Shown here: in pieces, positions 1 to 8,263 of the stretch | Layout: the number at the start of each line of letters is the position of its first letter | Position numbering within the stretch: the stretch's first letter is position 1 | NCBI GenBank assembly: GCA_017985935.1 | Contig: JAGNWT010000009.1 | Location: 1-54,980, forward strand | DNA: 54,980 nucleotides | Origin: Anaerolineales bacterium | GTDB taxonomy: Bacteria > Chloroflexota > Anaerolineae > Anaerolineales > Villigracilaceae | Reading direction: 5' to 3' | The notes under the pieces: generated by a model | The model's input: only the letters and a program-made list of their open reading frames with translations | Told to the model about the DNA's origin: nothing | The model's database searches: none | Program-made: the position numbers and the translations under genes

Positions 1-833
1 AAGACAGACATGACCGTTCCCCAAACTTGCGGAAGGACCACTCTGAAGAAAACCTGCCATGAATTCGCGCCATCCAGCTGTGCAGCTTCCAGGGTTTCTG
101 CAGGCACATTCTTAATGGCTGCTGAGATCACCACCATGGCGTACCCACCCTGTAACCAGATAATCACAACCATCAGCAAAAATGAATTTAAGCGTCCTTG
201 GTCAATCGTCAACCAAGGCTGAGCCTCTCCCCCAAAGAACTTGACCAGCGCATTTAATAAACCAACTTCCGGGCGTCCCGGCGGAACAAACGAATAAAAA
301 TAAGCCCAAATGGTCGAAGCCGCTACAAAGCTGATCGCCATCGGCATAAAGATCAAAGATTTAAAAACTCTCTCGCGTTTCGGTCCCACCTGATTCGAAA
401 GGGTGGCGGTTGCCGTGCCCACCACTACTGTGGCGGCTGGTACAACCAGGACCCATAAAAAGTTATTGAGCAGGATGTCCATAAAACGGTCATCCAAAAT
501 AAGGTCATCCGCTACAAAAACAGCCCCTTCTTCCTTTTTCGATTCAATCTTGTCGGGTTTTACTTCATCCGTAAAAATTTCAACGTAATTCTTGAATCCC
601 ACCCATTCCTTGGCATTATCGCTCTTGAACGACCAGGTCACTGTTTGAACAAGAGGAGCCACAAGAACGAGGACCACCAACAGCGCAGCAGGCAATAAAA
701 ATGCCACCCAATTGACCTTGCGATAAAGGCGCTCCGGCAGTAGGGAAAGCAAAAAATTAAGCAGCCAAAATACCCCATAACTAGCTGCCACTCCGATCAC
801 AATGGAAACCAAACCAAAGATTAAATCGCTCAT
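1..833 (-). CDS. Sugar ABC transporter permease, MalF/AglF type (3' end cut by window edge)
   Basis: This open frame starts at ATG 833 and runs off the left edge, so about 277 residues are visible. It begins MSDLIFGLVS, with a first hydrophobic helix and a second one at about residues 42-64. A charged insert of about 50 residues follows, then the typical permease core with hydrophobic stretches and a TLEAAQLDGANSWQVFFRVV region. That region matches the EAA loop which docks on the ATPase subunit in carbohydrate (CUT1) transporters. It lies 137 bases downstream of the substrate-binding lipoprotein on the same strand and should be its membrane partner. The substrate is probably an oligosaccharide or alpha-galactoside, inferred from the neighbouring alpha-galactosidase. 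A second permease and the rest of the system presumably lie outside the window. Confidence 0.85.
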   Translation of the reverse strand, partial: MSDLIFGLVSIVIGVAASYGVFWLLNFLLSLLPERLYRKVNWVAFLLPAALLVVLVLVAPLVQTVTWSFKSDNAKEWVGFKNYVEIFTDEVKPDKIESKKEEGAVFVADDLILDDRFMDILLNNFLWVLVVPAATVVVGTATATLSNQVGPKRERVFKSLIFMPMAISFVAASTIWAYFYSFVPPGRPEVGLLNALVKFFGGEAQPWLTIDQGRLNSFLLMVVIIWLQGGYAMVVISAAIKNVPAETLEAAQLDGANSWQVFFRVVLPQVWGTVMSV

Positions 834-908
834 TTCTCAATCTCCATTTTTAGGGGGCTTCACCGGCATTCAGCCGTTTTTATATTATTGAGCGAGTGCT
901 AAAAGATT

Positions 909-947
909 GTGGCACCGACTCCACATAAGACCAAGAGCCGGTGCCAC
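909..947 (-). terminator. Hairpin between binding-protein gene and permease gene
   Basis: A perfect 9-bp inverted repeat (GTGGCACCG with CGGTGCCAC) has a 21-base loop and is followed on the minus strand by AATCTTTT. It sits just after the stop of the binding-protein gene and before the permease. It may be a leaky terminator or an mRNA-stabilising stem giving more binding protein than permease. That role is inferred. Confidence 0.5.
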
Positions 948-970
948 TATTTTACCTAGTTACAGAACGA

Positions 971-2365
971 TTACGGGTACTTGCTGTCAATGCGTTCGGC
1001 AGCTTCAGCCCAGGTGGCGCGACCGGCAACAAAGTCGGTACCGGCAGCCCAGAACTCGGCATTCACTTCGGCAGGCATCTGGTCGGAACCATCGAAACCG
1101 AAGACCGCAGCAGCAGCCATGGCCTCACCGATCTTCTTCTGCATTTCGTTCGGGTAGAGGGAGGAGTCGAAGGTCTTGTGCGGGGAAATGTCACCAGTGG
1201 CAACCTGATACTTCAGAACGTCAGGGCTGGAGATAAAGGCAGCAACCTTGGCAACATCCTGATCCACATGACCCTGGAACACACCGAAGAGGTCACCACC
1301 ACCGATCACACCAGCCTGAGCACCTTCAGGTGCGGGCAGCGCGAACACATCGAGGTGGCTATAGTCACCGGCTTTGACTTCAGCCTGAATGTCATCGGGC
1401 ATGAAGGAGACGATAAAGGAACCCTGGCGGAGCATGAAGCATTGACCTTCAGCAGTGCCATTGGCGAACAGAGCAGCATTGTCACCAAAGCTGGTGGTTG
1501 CCATTGCAACACCACCACCGTTCACCTGACCTTCAGCGAGAAGGCGGGCAGCAACGAGGTCAGCAGCAGCGGTGATTTCGGGGGAAGCAAAGTCAACTTC
1601 GCCAGCGATCCACTGAGTGTACACTTCGGGACCATTCAAATCGAGAACATACTGTTCCATCCAGTCGGTGAAAGGCCAGCCCGTAGCGCCGCCGGATTCA
1701 ATACCAGCACACCAGGGGTAACCAGAACCATCAGCAATGATCTGAGCTTCGAGAGCCTTCAATTCAGCGTCATTGGTAGGAACAGAATAGCCAGCCGCTT
1801 CGAAAGCAGAGGGGTTGTAGAAAACCAAGGTCTTCATGTTAGCGGAAACAGGCAAACCGTAGATCTTGCCGTCCACAACAGCGAGGGTATCCCAACCAGG
1901 AACCAAGGTGCTCTGCGGAACGCTGACATCAAATACTTCTTCCAAAGGAACAAGGTTATCAGCAGCAAGAGCCTTCAAACCACCGGGCTGAGGCCACATG
2001 GCAATGTCAGGTTCCTGACCGGCTTCGATCTTGACTTTGATGTCGGTGTCGAAGGAAGCGAGGGAGGTGAAGGTAACTTCAATTCCATTGGCTTCACCAA
2101 ATTCGGTGAGAGCTTGTTGGAAAGCGGCAGCCTGGGCTTCGCCATAACCACCAAAGATCTCAACTTTGCCATCGCCTTCGGGAAGCGCGGAAGCTTCTTC
2201 GGTAGCGGCGGGAGCTTCGGTTGCAGCAGGAGCTTCTGTAGCGGCGGGAGCTTCGGTTGCAGCAGGAGCCTCAGTGGCAACAGCGCCACCACCACATGCC
2301 GCAAGCAGCATGGAGGCCAGAACGAACAGGCTCATAACAGACCATAACAGGGATTTCTTATTCAT
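971..2365 (-). CDS. Sugar ABC transporter substrate-binding lipoprotein (alpha-glucoside type)
   Basis: The 464-residue protein starts MNKKSLLWSVMSL and has a lipoprotein signal ending in the lipobox L21-A-A-C24, so it should be lipid-anchored on the outer face of the membrane. A linker of four TEAPAA repeats follows at about residues 31-54, a style common in Anaerolineae lipoproteins. The rest is a solute-binding fold with the family 1 pattern GQEPDIAMWPQPGGLKALA and resembles AglE-type alpha-glucoside binding proteins. It heads the sugar operon and is transcribed towards the permease. A LacI-type operator overlaps its promoter (2483-2496), so it should be sugar-inducible. The exact ligand cannot be read from sequence. 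Confidence 0.88.
   Translation of the reverse strand: MNKKSLLWSVMSLFVLASMLLAACGGGAVATEAPAATEAPAATEAPAATEAPAATEEASALPEGDGKVEIFGGYGEAQAAAFQQALTEFGEANGIEVTFTSLASFDTDIKVKIEAGQEPDIAMWPQPGGLKALAADNLVPLEEVFDVSVPQSTLVPGWDTLAVVDGKIYGLPVSANMKTLVFYNPSAFEAAGYSVPTNDAELKALEAQIIADGSGYPWCAGIESGGATGWPFTDWMEQYVLDLNGPEVYTQWIAGEVDFASPEITAAADLVAARLLAEGQVNGGGVAMATTSFGDNAALFANGTAEGQCFMLRQGSFIVSFMPDDIQAEVKAGDYSHLDVFALPAPEGAQAGVIGGGDLFGVFQGHVDQDVAKVAAFISSPDVLKYQVATGDISPHKTFDSSLYPNEMQKKIGEAMAAAAVFGFDGSDQMPAEVNAEFWAAGTDFVAGRATWAEAAERIDSKYP
2204..2275 (-). repeat. Tandem repeat encoding four TEAPAA units
   Basis: Four 18-base units, differing mostly at third codon positions, encode the Thr-Glu-Ala-Pro-Ala-Ala linker behind the lipidated cysteine of the binding protein. 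It probably serves as a flexible spacer and is a likely site of repeat-number variation. Confidence 0.85.
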
Positions 2366-2482
2366 TGTTCTCCTCTTTTGTTTTGAAAAAATTTTTCAGT
2401 TGGCCAAACACAGCTTTTTTGTACATCCCTTCTCAGCGCAAACACCTAAGAAAGCACTGAGAAGGGAATGAAAGTGTTATTG

Positions 2483-2496
2483 TGAAAGCACTTTCA
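2483..2496. promoter_or_regulatory. LacI-family operator upstream of the sugar-binding protein gene
   Basis: TGAAAGCACTTTCA is a near-perfect palindrome of LacI/GalR type. It starts 7 bases downstream of the -10 box at 2504-2509 on the minus strand, so it covers the start point. A further TGAAAGTG half lies at 2469-2476. A twin site lies upstream of the lacI gene at 5789-5802. Confidence 0.8.
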
Positions 2497-2503
2497 TTGC
2501 CGT

Positions 2504-2532
2504 AATATAGCACCATCCCCCTCAAGAGTCAA
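2504..2532 (-). promoter_or_regulatory. Sigma-70 promoter of the sugar uptake operon
   Basis: Reading the minus strand, TTGACT (2532-2527), a 17-base spacer and TATATT (2509-2504) match the housekeeping consensus well. The operator follows at once. The leader to the binding-protein start codon is about 130 bases. Confidence 0.75.
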
Positions 2533-2578
2533 GAGGGAATTTTTAGGGTCGGAAATGTTCGGTCAAAAGGGGCGGGCT

Positions 2579-4672
2579 TCAGCTTTGAGAGAAGCGCGTG
2601 ATCTTGATAACCCTGCTTTGCAGATTCTTCAATTCCACCTTCAAGCCAGACTCCATCCAGGCAAGCCCAGAGCGGGGATGATCAAAACCCTCCACAGAAT
2701 AAAGGGCTTCGGGGTCAAGACCGCGCAGATAGAGCATGGGAATATTGAACGGGTCAGGGATGTGCGTGCGGAAGGCAAACAACACCGCTTCGCTTTTGTC
2801 CTTGCTGACGTATTGCACCGCCGAGTAATCACTCCTTTGCGGAGAGACGAGTCGAAACTGGTCGCCAAATTGGATGATGTGCCGGATCGTTTTGTACAAC
2901 TGAATGCAATCGCTCCCTACCTGACGTTCAGCCTGATTCCATTCCAAAAGATTCCCCCCCACCCCAAGCGACCCGCACATGCTGACGTGAAAACGAAATT
3001 CCAACGGCACAAGGTCCTTGCCCCAATCAGTGACCCAGGCTTCCATGGTATTTGCGGGTAAAAATTGTGAGTACCCTTCTTGAATGCCCAAACGCGCAGT
3101 CGCTTCGGTGTTATCGCTCGTCCAAACTTGGTCGGCAAATTTGAGGATGCCAAGATCGGTCCGCCCGCCGCCGCTGGCACAACTTTGCCAAATGACATTG
3201 GGATGTCGCTGGCGCAGTGCGCCCCAGACGTGATACAGGCCCTGCACGTACCGCACCCATAGTTCGCGCTGATCGCCGGGAGCTTCTGCCCAACCCGGTT
3301 CGCTGATCCCGCGATTCATATCCCATTTGATGAAAGCAATGTTGTGATCACTGAGTAGTGCATCCAACACGCCAATGATGTACTCCTGCACATCGGCGCG
3401 TGCCATGTTGAGGATAAGCTGATTGCGGCTTTCGGTGCGGGCGCGGGTCGGGAAGTGAATGACCCAATCGGGGTGAGTGCGATAGAGGTCGCTGTCGGGA
3501 TTGGTCATTTCAGGCTCGACCCACAAGCCGAAGTCCATGCCAAGATCGTTGACATTCTTGATCAAGTTGTGCAGCCCGTTCGGGAATTTGACCTTGTCGG
3601 GGAACCAATCGCCCAGACCGGCATTATCCCAGTTGCGGTTGTGGAACCAACCATCGTCCATGACGAAAAGTTCCACGCCCATGTTCGCTGCGATCGCGGC
3701 AAGGTTCGACTGTGAAGTTTCATCCACGGCGAAAAGTGTCGCTTCCCATGAGTTGTAAAGGATCTTGTGCAAGACCTTGCCATGCGGGATGAGTTCATTG
3801 CGCACATAGTCATGGAAGCTGCGGCTGGCATCGCCGAATCCGTTCGAGGTGTAGCCGCTGATGGAAGACGGGGTAACAAAAGGCTGCCCGGGTATCAACT
3901 TCCATGCGAAGTCCCAATCGTTGAGTCCAACACTCACACGAGTGGATGCGAACTCGGTCACTTCGGCGGTGATCTTGAAGTTGCCGCTCCATGCCAGTGT
4001 GCCGAACCATACGTCACCATGTTCTTCGCCGGCGCAACGGTCAACGGCGAACCAGGGCGCAGCCCGGTGACTGGGGATGAGGCGGCGGCTTTCAATGACC
4101 TTCAAGCCGGGCGTTAATGCTTCGCGCTGCATTTGAAATTCGCCAACATGCCGACCATACAGGTGAGACAGGGAATAATCATCGCCGGGCGGCATGGTCC
4201 ACTTGGCGGAGAAGACACGTTCAACATGGATGGCATCTGTGCCAAGGTTTTCGAGCGTGACCCAGCGTTCGATCAGGTCATATTCCTCGTGGATGCGATA
4301 ATGAAGGGTCACTTGTAACGGGTAGGCTGAGTCTTTGAAGCGCAGAGCAAGCGTCGGCTGGGGCGAGGCGGTGGTGATGAAATCCACGAAGGTGAGAACC
4401 ACATCCCGCACTCCATCCGGGAAAGTCACTTTGAGAGCCGGGTCAATATATTTGACGCCCGCATAGCCGGGGTATTCCTCCGGGATGAAGTGGTCGTAGC
4501 CATCGGTGGATGCCCAATGTGTCGGCTCGAAGGGAGCGGGGTAATCTTTTACGAAGGGCAGCCGCTTGCCCCAATAACAATGCGAGAGCAGGCTGGCTTT
4601 GTTGAGTCCAAACGCGTATGCGCTACGGCGTGTTTCAAGAATCCAATAATTGGGAGATGTATGAATTGGCAT
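2579..4672 (-). CDS. Alpha-galactosidase, GH36 family
   Basis: This 697-residue enzyme should hydrolyse terminal alpha-galactosides such as melibiose or raffinose. The start MPIHTSPNYW at 4672 is chosen because AGAGG stands seven bases upstream; a longer frame to 4729 would add an unsupported hydrophobic leader and cross a hairpin. GH36 marks are present: an N-terminal beta-rich domain, VMDDGWFHNR at about residues 338-347, the nucleophile Asp in FIKWDMNR (about residue 451), SCASGGGR, and the acid/base Asp in TSDNTEA (about 520). There is no signal peptide, so it acts in the cytoplasm on imported sugar. It lies directly downstream of the repressor gene and may be co-transcribed with it. Confidence 0.92.
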   Translation of the reverse strand: MPIHTSPNYWILETRRSAYAFGLNKASLLSHCYWGKRLPFVKDYPAPFEPTHWASTDGYDHFIPEEYPGYAGVKYIDPALKVTFPDGVRDVVLTFVDFITTASPQPTLALRFKDSAYPLQVTLHYRIHEEYDLIERWVTLENLGTDAIHVERVFSAKWTMPPGDDYSLSHLYGRHVGEFQMQREALTPGLKVIESRRLIPSHRAAPWFAVDRCAGEEHGDVWFGTLAWSGNFKITAEVTEFASTRVSVGLNDWDFAWKLIPGQPFVTPSSISGYTSNGFGDASRSFHDYVRNELIPHGKVLHKILYNSWEATLFAVDETSQSNLAAIAANMGVELFVMDDGWFHNRNWDNAGLGDWFPDKVKFPNGLHNLIKNVNDLGMDFGLWVEPEMTNPDSDLYRTHPDWVIHFPTRARTESRNQLILNMARADVQEYIIGVLDALLSDHNIAFIKWDMNRGISEPGWAEAPGDQRELWVRYVQGLYHVWGALRQRHPNVIWQSCASGGGRTDLGILKFADQVWTSDNTEATARLGIQEGYSQFLPANTMEAWVTDWGKDLVPLEFRFHVSMCGSLGVGGNLLEWNQAERQVGSDCIQLYKTIRHIIQFGDQFRLVSPQRSDYSAVQYVSKDKSEAVLFAFRTHIPDPFNIPMLYLRGLDPEALYSVEGFDHPRSGLAWMESGLKVELKNLQSRVIKITRFSQS

Positions 4673-4701
4673 GGAAACCTCTGTAAGAAAGCAAAATAGA
4701 A

Positions 4702-4744
4702 AATGCAGAATGATGAATTTCAAAACCATTCATCATTCTGCATT
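4702..4744. terminator. 17-bp perfect inverted repeat between lacI and alpha-galactosidase genes
   Basis: The arms 4702-4718 and 4728-4744 pair over 17 bases without mismatch, with a 9-base loop. On the minus strand the stem is followed by a T-rich run (TTCTATTTTG), so it could end the lacI transcript. Being AT-rich and so perfect, it could instead be a dispersed palindromic repeat. Confidence 0.5.
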
Positions 4745-4762
4745 CTTCGTTCATTAGTTCAT

Positions 4763-5767
4763 TTATGCGGTTTGACGCTCGATGAGCGTAAGCGGTAAAT
4801 GGATATGCTGCGCCGGGCGGGATGGATCGTCGATGCGCGAGAGCAGAATTTCAACAGACAGGCGGCCCGACTCATCAAGGTGCTGGCGGATGGTGGTCAG
4901 GTCTGCATAGTCGGCCAGGTCAAGATCATCAAAACCTACAATGGCAACCTGCTCGGGCACTTGCACCTTCATCGTGCGCGCAGCTTTGAGCACACCCAAG
5001 GCCTGAAAATCGGTTGCGGCAAAAATGGCGGTCGGCGGATTTGGCAGGTTGAGCAGCTCATTGGCCACCCGCAGAGTCTGCTCTTGAGTGTAGGGCGCGA
5101 GGCGGACAAATTCATCGGGGATCTCAATGCCCGCATTTTGGAGCGACTGTCGGAATCCTGAAAGGCGCAGGCTGACCGGGTGAATGGCGTACTCGGGCAG
5201 GTCGGTGTCGCCCAGGAAGGCGATGCGGCGATGCCCCTTTTTGATGAGATATTCTGCCGCCATGCGCCCGCCTTCCACATCGTCGATCTCCACGCTGCTC
5301 AGGGTGGGATGCGGATATTCGATGAGGACGGCCGGGATGTTGTATTTGGTCAGGCGGTGAGCGTTCTCTTCGCTGATGGACAAAGACATGATGATCAGAC
5401 CATCGAGATTGCTCGTGAGAGGAATGGACGCGAAGTAGTTTTCCAATTGGGCGGCAGATTCGACCGTGTAGACCACCAGCTCGTAATTGGCTTTTGATAA
5501 AGCCGAAGCAACACCCCTCAATCTCTGCACGAACGATGGTGCGGTAAAGAACGGAGTGAGCACCCCGATCCTTCCTGTGTTACGCATGGCACGGGCCCGG
5601 GCTTCCGCTTTGGGCACAAATCCCAGTTTGTCGATCGCCTCGATCACCCGTCTGTGGGTCTCGGTATTTACTTTGTCGGGTGCATTTAGAACGCGTGAAA
5701 TAGTGGAAATACTTACGCCAGATAATTCTGCTACATCATAAATGGTGGGAGTCTTTTTTCTGGGCAT
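4763..5767 (-). CDS. LacI-family transcriptional repressor
   Basis: The protein starts MPRKKTPTIYDVAELSGVS, a textbook LacI N-terminal helix-turn-helix (about residues 9-28). A hinge helix and a periplasmic-binding-like sugar sensor domain follow, with patterns such as DGLIIMS, GFDDLDLADY and LTTIRQ. The start at 5767 (334 residues) is preferred over 5797 because the upstream ATG lies inside the operator palindrome at 5789-5802. It very probably represses both itself and the sugar uptake operon, since the same 14-base operator occurs downstream of both -10 boxes. The inducer is likely a sugar linked to the neighbouring alpha-galactosidase and is not determinable here. Confidence 0.92.
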   Translation of the reverse strand: MPRKKTPTIYDVAELSGVSISTISRVLNAPDKVNTETHRRVIEAIDKLGFVPKAEARARAMRNTGRIGVLTPFFTAPSFVQRLRGVASALSKANYELVVYTVESAAQLENYFASIPLTSNLDGLIIMSLSISEENAHRLTKYNIPAVLIEYPHPTLSSVEIDDVEGGRMAAEYLIKKGHRRIAFLGDTDLPEYAIHPVSLRLSGFRQSLQNAGIEIPDEFVRLAPYTQEQTLRVANELLNLPNPPTAIFAATDFQALGVLKAARTMKVQVPEQVAIVGFDDLDLADYADLTTIRQHLDESGRLSVEILLSRIDDPSRPAQHIHLPLTLIERQTA

Positions 5768-5788
5768 ATAATTCTCATGAAAGAGATA

Positions 5789-5802
5789 TGAAAGCATTTT
5801 CA
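5789..5802. promoter_or_regulatory. LacI-family operator controlling the repressor gene itself
   Basis: TGAAAGCATTTTCA differs at one base from the operator at 2483-2496. On the minus strand it abuts the -10 box at 5807-5802, so binding would block its own promoter (autoregulation). Confidence 0.75.
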
Positions 5803-5831
5803 GTTTAGCACATCGAATCGAAGTGCGTCAA
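5802..5831 (-). promoter_or_regulatory. Sigma-70 promoter of lacI
   Basis: On the minus strand, TTGACG (5831-5826), an 18-base spacer and TAAACT (5807-5802) are followed immediately by the operator. The start codon at 5767 lies about 28 bases downstream of the expected start point. Confidence 0.65.
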
Positions 5832-5883
5832 TGCTAATATCCGGCCAGAATTAGACCACCACCATATTCAGTTGTAAGTTTGG

Positions 5884-8205
5884 TCAGTTCAGCTTAAATT
5901 GCTGGACAATTTCCTGCAAAGATCTTGCCATGTTGCGGAGGGATTGAGCCGAGGCGGTGACCTCACCCACTTGGGCGCTCATCTCCTCGGTCGAGGCGCT
6001 GACCTCTTCGATCGCCGCGCTATTTTGCTCTGAAACAGCCGCAATATTCTCGATGGCGCGGGTCATTTCAGACATCCCGGTGCTCATCACGTTCATCGCA
6101 CTGACATTCCCCTGAGCCACTCCACCCACATCCTCCATTGAAACGACCAACTGGCCTGAAGCGGTCTTCATCTTCGCGGCGCCGCTGTTCGCCTGCTCGG
6201 CTTGCCGGTACACTTCTTCCGCGGCTTTGAGAATATCTTCAAGAGCCTTGCCCGCTTCATTGGCAAGCTTCACTCCGTTGGCTACTTCCTCCCCGCCTTC
6301 ATCCATGGCAACCACCGCTTCTGAAACGGTCCGCTGAATGTTCTTGATCAGCCCGCCGATCTCCTTGGTGGCATTCCCCGCCCGTTCGGCGAGTTTGCGA
6401 ACCTCATCGGCAACCACGGCAAAGCCTTTACCATGCACCCCGGCGCGCGCCGCTTCAATGGCGGCATTCAAAGCAAGCAGGTTGGTCTGGCTGGCAATGT
6501 CTTCGATGGTTTCGAGGATCACATCGATCTGGTCTGAAAGCACACCCATTTGAGCCACCCGCTGGGCGGATAATTGAACTTTGGACTTGATCTGCTCCAT
6601 GCCTTTGACAGTCCCGGTCACAGTCTTGGAACCTGCGCGGGCAGCTTCAGCCGCACCGGCAGAGACCGTAGTCACCGCCTGGGCATTCCCGGCCACCTGC
6701 TGAATGGTCTCGTTGATCTGGCTGGTGATCGATGTCGCTGTGGACACAGAAGCGGCTTGTGCCTGTGCGCCGCGCGTCACGGTCGTGATCGTCTGCGACA
6801 TCTGCTCCACCGAGCTGGCGGTATGGGTCACTGATTCTGTTTCCATGGTGATGCCGCGCGCCACCTGCTGAACGGTGGTGGCGATCTGGGTTGTAGCCTG
6901 CCCTGCCTGATCGGCAGAGATCGCCAACTGGTCCGAGGCGAGCGTAAGTGTGTTCGCGCTTTCCGCCACCCGCTGAACGGCAGAATGCAGGCTCTCGATC
7001 ATGTCCTTGAAAGCCCGCCCCAAAACATCTCTTTCAGATTTTGGTTGGATACGCCCTGTGAGATTTCCCTTTGAGATCGAGTTGGCGGCATCAGCCATTT
7101 CCCTTTGATAACCAACGATCTGACGAATGGAATCAGCGAGGACGCCGTACTCATCACGGCTGACATAGTCGAGCGTTTGGTCGATGTCGCCCATTGCGAG
7201 TTTATTGGCTGTGTTCGCCATCGACCGGATCGGACGGGTGATCCCACGGGCGATCAAGAAGGCAGCCAATCCGATCAACAAGATCGAACAAACGATCATG
7301 ATCATGCTGATATTGGCAAGCCGTGTGGCAGGTGCATACGCCTCAGAAGTCTGAACCTCGGTCACCAACCCAAGGTTTAGATCCGAAAGCCAGGTGTATG
7401 TGCCGATCACTTCCTTGCCCACATAGTTTTCATAAATTCCATTACCCGATCTGGCGGCTTGCAGTTCTTTGCTTGCAACCGTCTCAAGCTGATACACCAA
7501 TTCTGCAGTCTCTTTGATCATTCCCTTTTCGCGCATCTCGATCACAAAGCGGGGCGATGTTACAAAAAAGCCATCGGAGTTAAGCAGGTAGCTTTCAGAG
7601 GTCTTGCCCGTTCTATTCTTGACAAGGAGCTGGGTGATGGAATTGATGGTGATCGTCTCTCCGATCACGCCCACGATCAACCCGTCCTTGGACCTGACAG
7701 GTGATGCAAAGACAATGATCGTATTCCCGGTGGCTTTGGAAACCAGCGGCTCAGAGATAACCACCCGGCCGGTGATCGCTTCTTTGAAATATTCACGGTC
7801 ATGAACATCCAACGGTATGTCGTTGGAGATGGCAATGGTCTTCCCATCCAAACCTGTAAGGAATATCGTCTCGTAATTGCCCCACAGGTGGTAATACTGT
7901 TTGATCGCAGCATCCGCGGTCACCGGATCCATGGATGAGATCCTGGCTACGCCGGCAAGGGTTACGATATCCTGCCTTCTTTCGTTCGCCCATGACGATA
8001 GAAAAGTGATCTGATCCCTTTCCACAACCTGAAGATTCACATCGGCGGCATTATCCAAAGCGGACTTGGCAACGTAATAGCTGACAATGGAATTAACAAG
8101 GATCGGAAGTGTGCCGATCAATAAAAGGATCAGCAGCAGCTTGCCAAGAAAGGAATATCGGAGCGGGATGCGAATGTTCGATTCAACAGACAGGTTTGTG
8201 TTCAT
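5884..8205 (-). CDS. Methyl-accepting chemotaxis protein with dCache-type sensor
   Basis: This 773-residue receptor has a first TM at about 21-44 and an extracytoplasmic dCache-like domain ([12 protein letters not shown] and a paired second half). A second TM ending in RGITRPI, a HAMP segment and a long MCP signalling coiled coil follow. The hairpin tip for CheA/CheW binding reads [19 protein letters not shown]. The next two residues are VH where most receptors have EQ or EA, an unusual change close to the tip. The ATG at 8205 has GAGG upstream. It is the last gene of the minus-strand receptor cluster and should feed the CheA system at 35.7 kb. The ligand is unknown; dCache domains usually bind small metabolites. 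Confidence 0.9.
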   Translation of the reverse strand: MNTNLSVESNIRIPLRYSFLGKLLLILLLIGTLPILVNSIVSYYVAKSALDNAADVNLQVVERDQITFLSSWANERRQDIVTLAGVARISSMDPVTADAAIKQYYHLWGNYETIFLTGLDGKTIAISNDIPLDVHDREYFKEAITGRVVISEPLVSKATGNTIIVFASPVRSKDGLIVGVIGETITINSITQLLVKNRTGKTSESYLLNSDGFFVTSPRFVIEMREKGMIKETAELVYQLETVASKELQAARSGNGIYENYVGKEVIGTYTWLSDLNLGLVTEVQTSEAYAPATRLANISMIMIVCSILLIGLAAFLIARGITRPIRSMANTANKLAMGDIDQTLDYVSRDEYGVLADSIRQIVGYQREMADAANSISKGNLTGRIQPKSERDVLGRAFKDMIESLHSAVQRVAESANTLTLASDQLAISADQAGQATTQIATTVQQVARGITMETESVTHTASSVEQMSQTITTVTRGAQAQAASVSTATSITSQINETIQQVAGNAQAVTTVSAGAAEAARAGSKTVTGTVKGMEQIKSKVQLSAQRVAQMGVLSDQIDVILETIEDIASQTNLLALNAAIEAARAGVHGKGFAVVADEVRKLAERAGNATKEIGGLIKNIQRTVSEAVVAMDEGGEEVANGVKLANEAGKALEDILKAAEEVYRQAEQANSGAAKMKTASGQLVVSMEDVGGVAQGNVSAMNVMSTGMSEMTRAIENIAAVSEQNSAAIEEVSASTEEMSAQVGEVTASAQSLRNMARSLQEIVQQFKLN

Positions 8206-8263
8206 GGTAGTACCTCAGTCTCAATGTCTTTACGAGCTTATCTTCTTACAAATAAACCTTTAT

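Noticed and set aside
2200..2280. CRISPR-like short repeats
   Set aside because: The 18-base units are contiguous without spacers and encode the TEAPAA linker of a lipoprotein.
941..2347. Long plus-strand open frame of 468 codons opposite the binding-protein gene
   Set aside because: It is the antisense shadow of the lipoprotein gene; its product is a low-complexity Gly/Ser/Arg pattern mirroring the TEAPAA repeat, with no family features.
5768..5797. Longer start of the LacI-family repressor at 5797
   Set aside because: That ATG is part of the operator palindrome at 5789-5802, and the extra residues precede a canonical LacI N-terminus at 5767.
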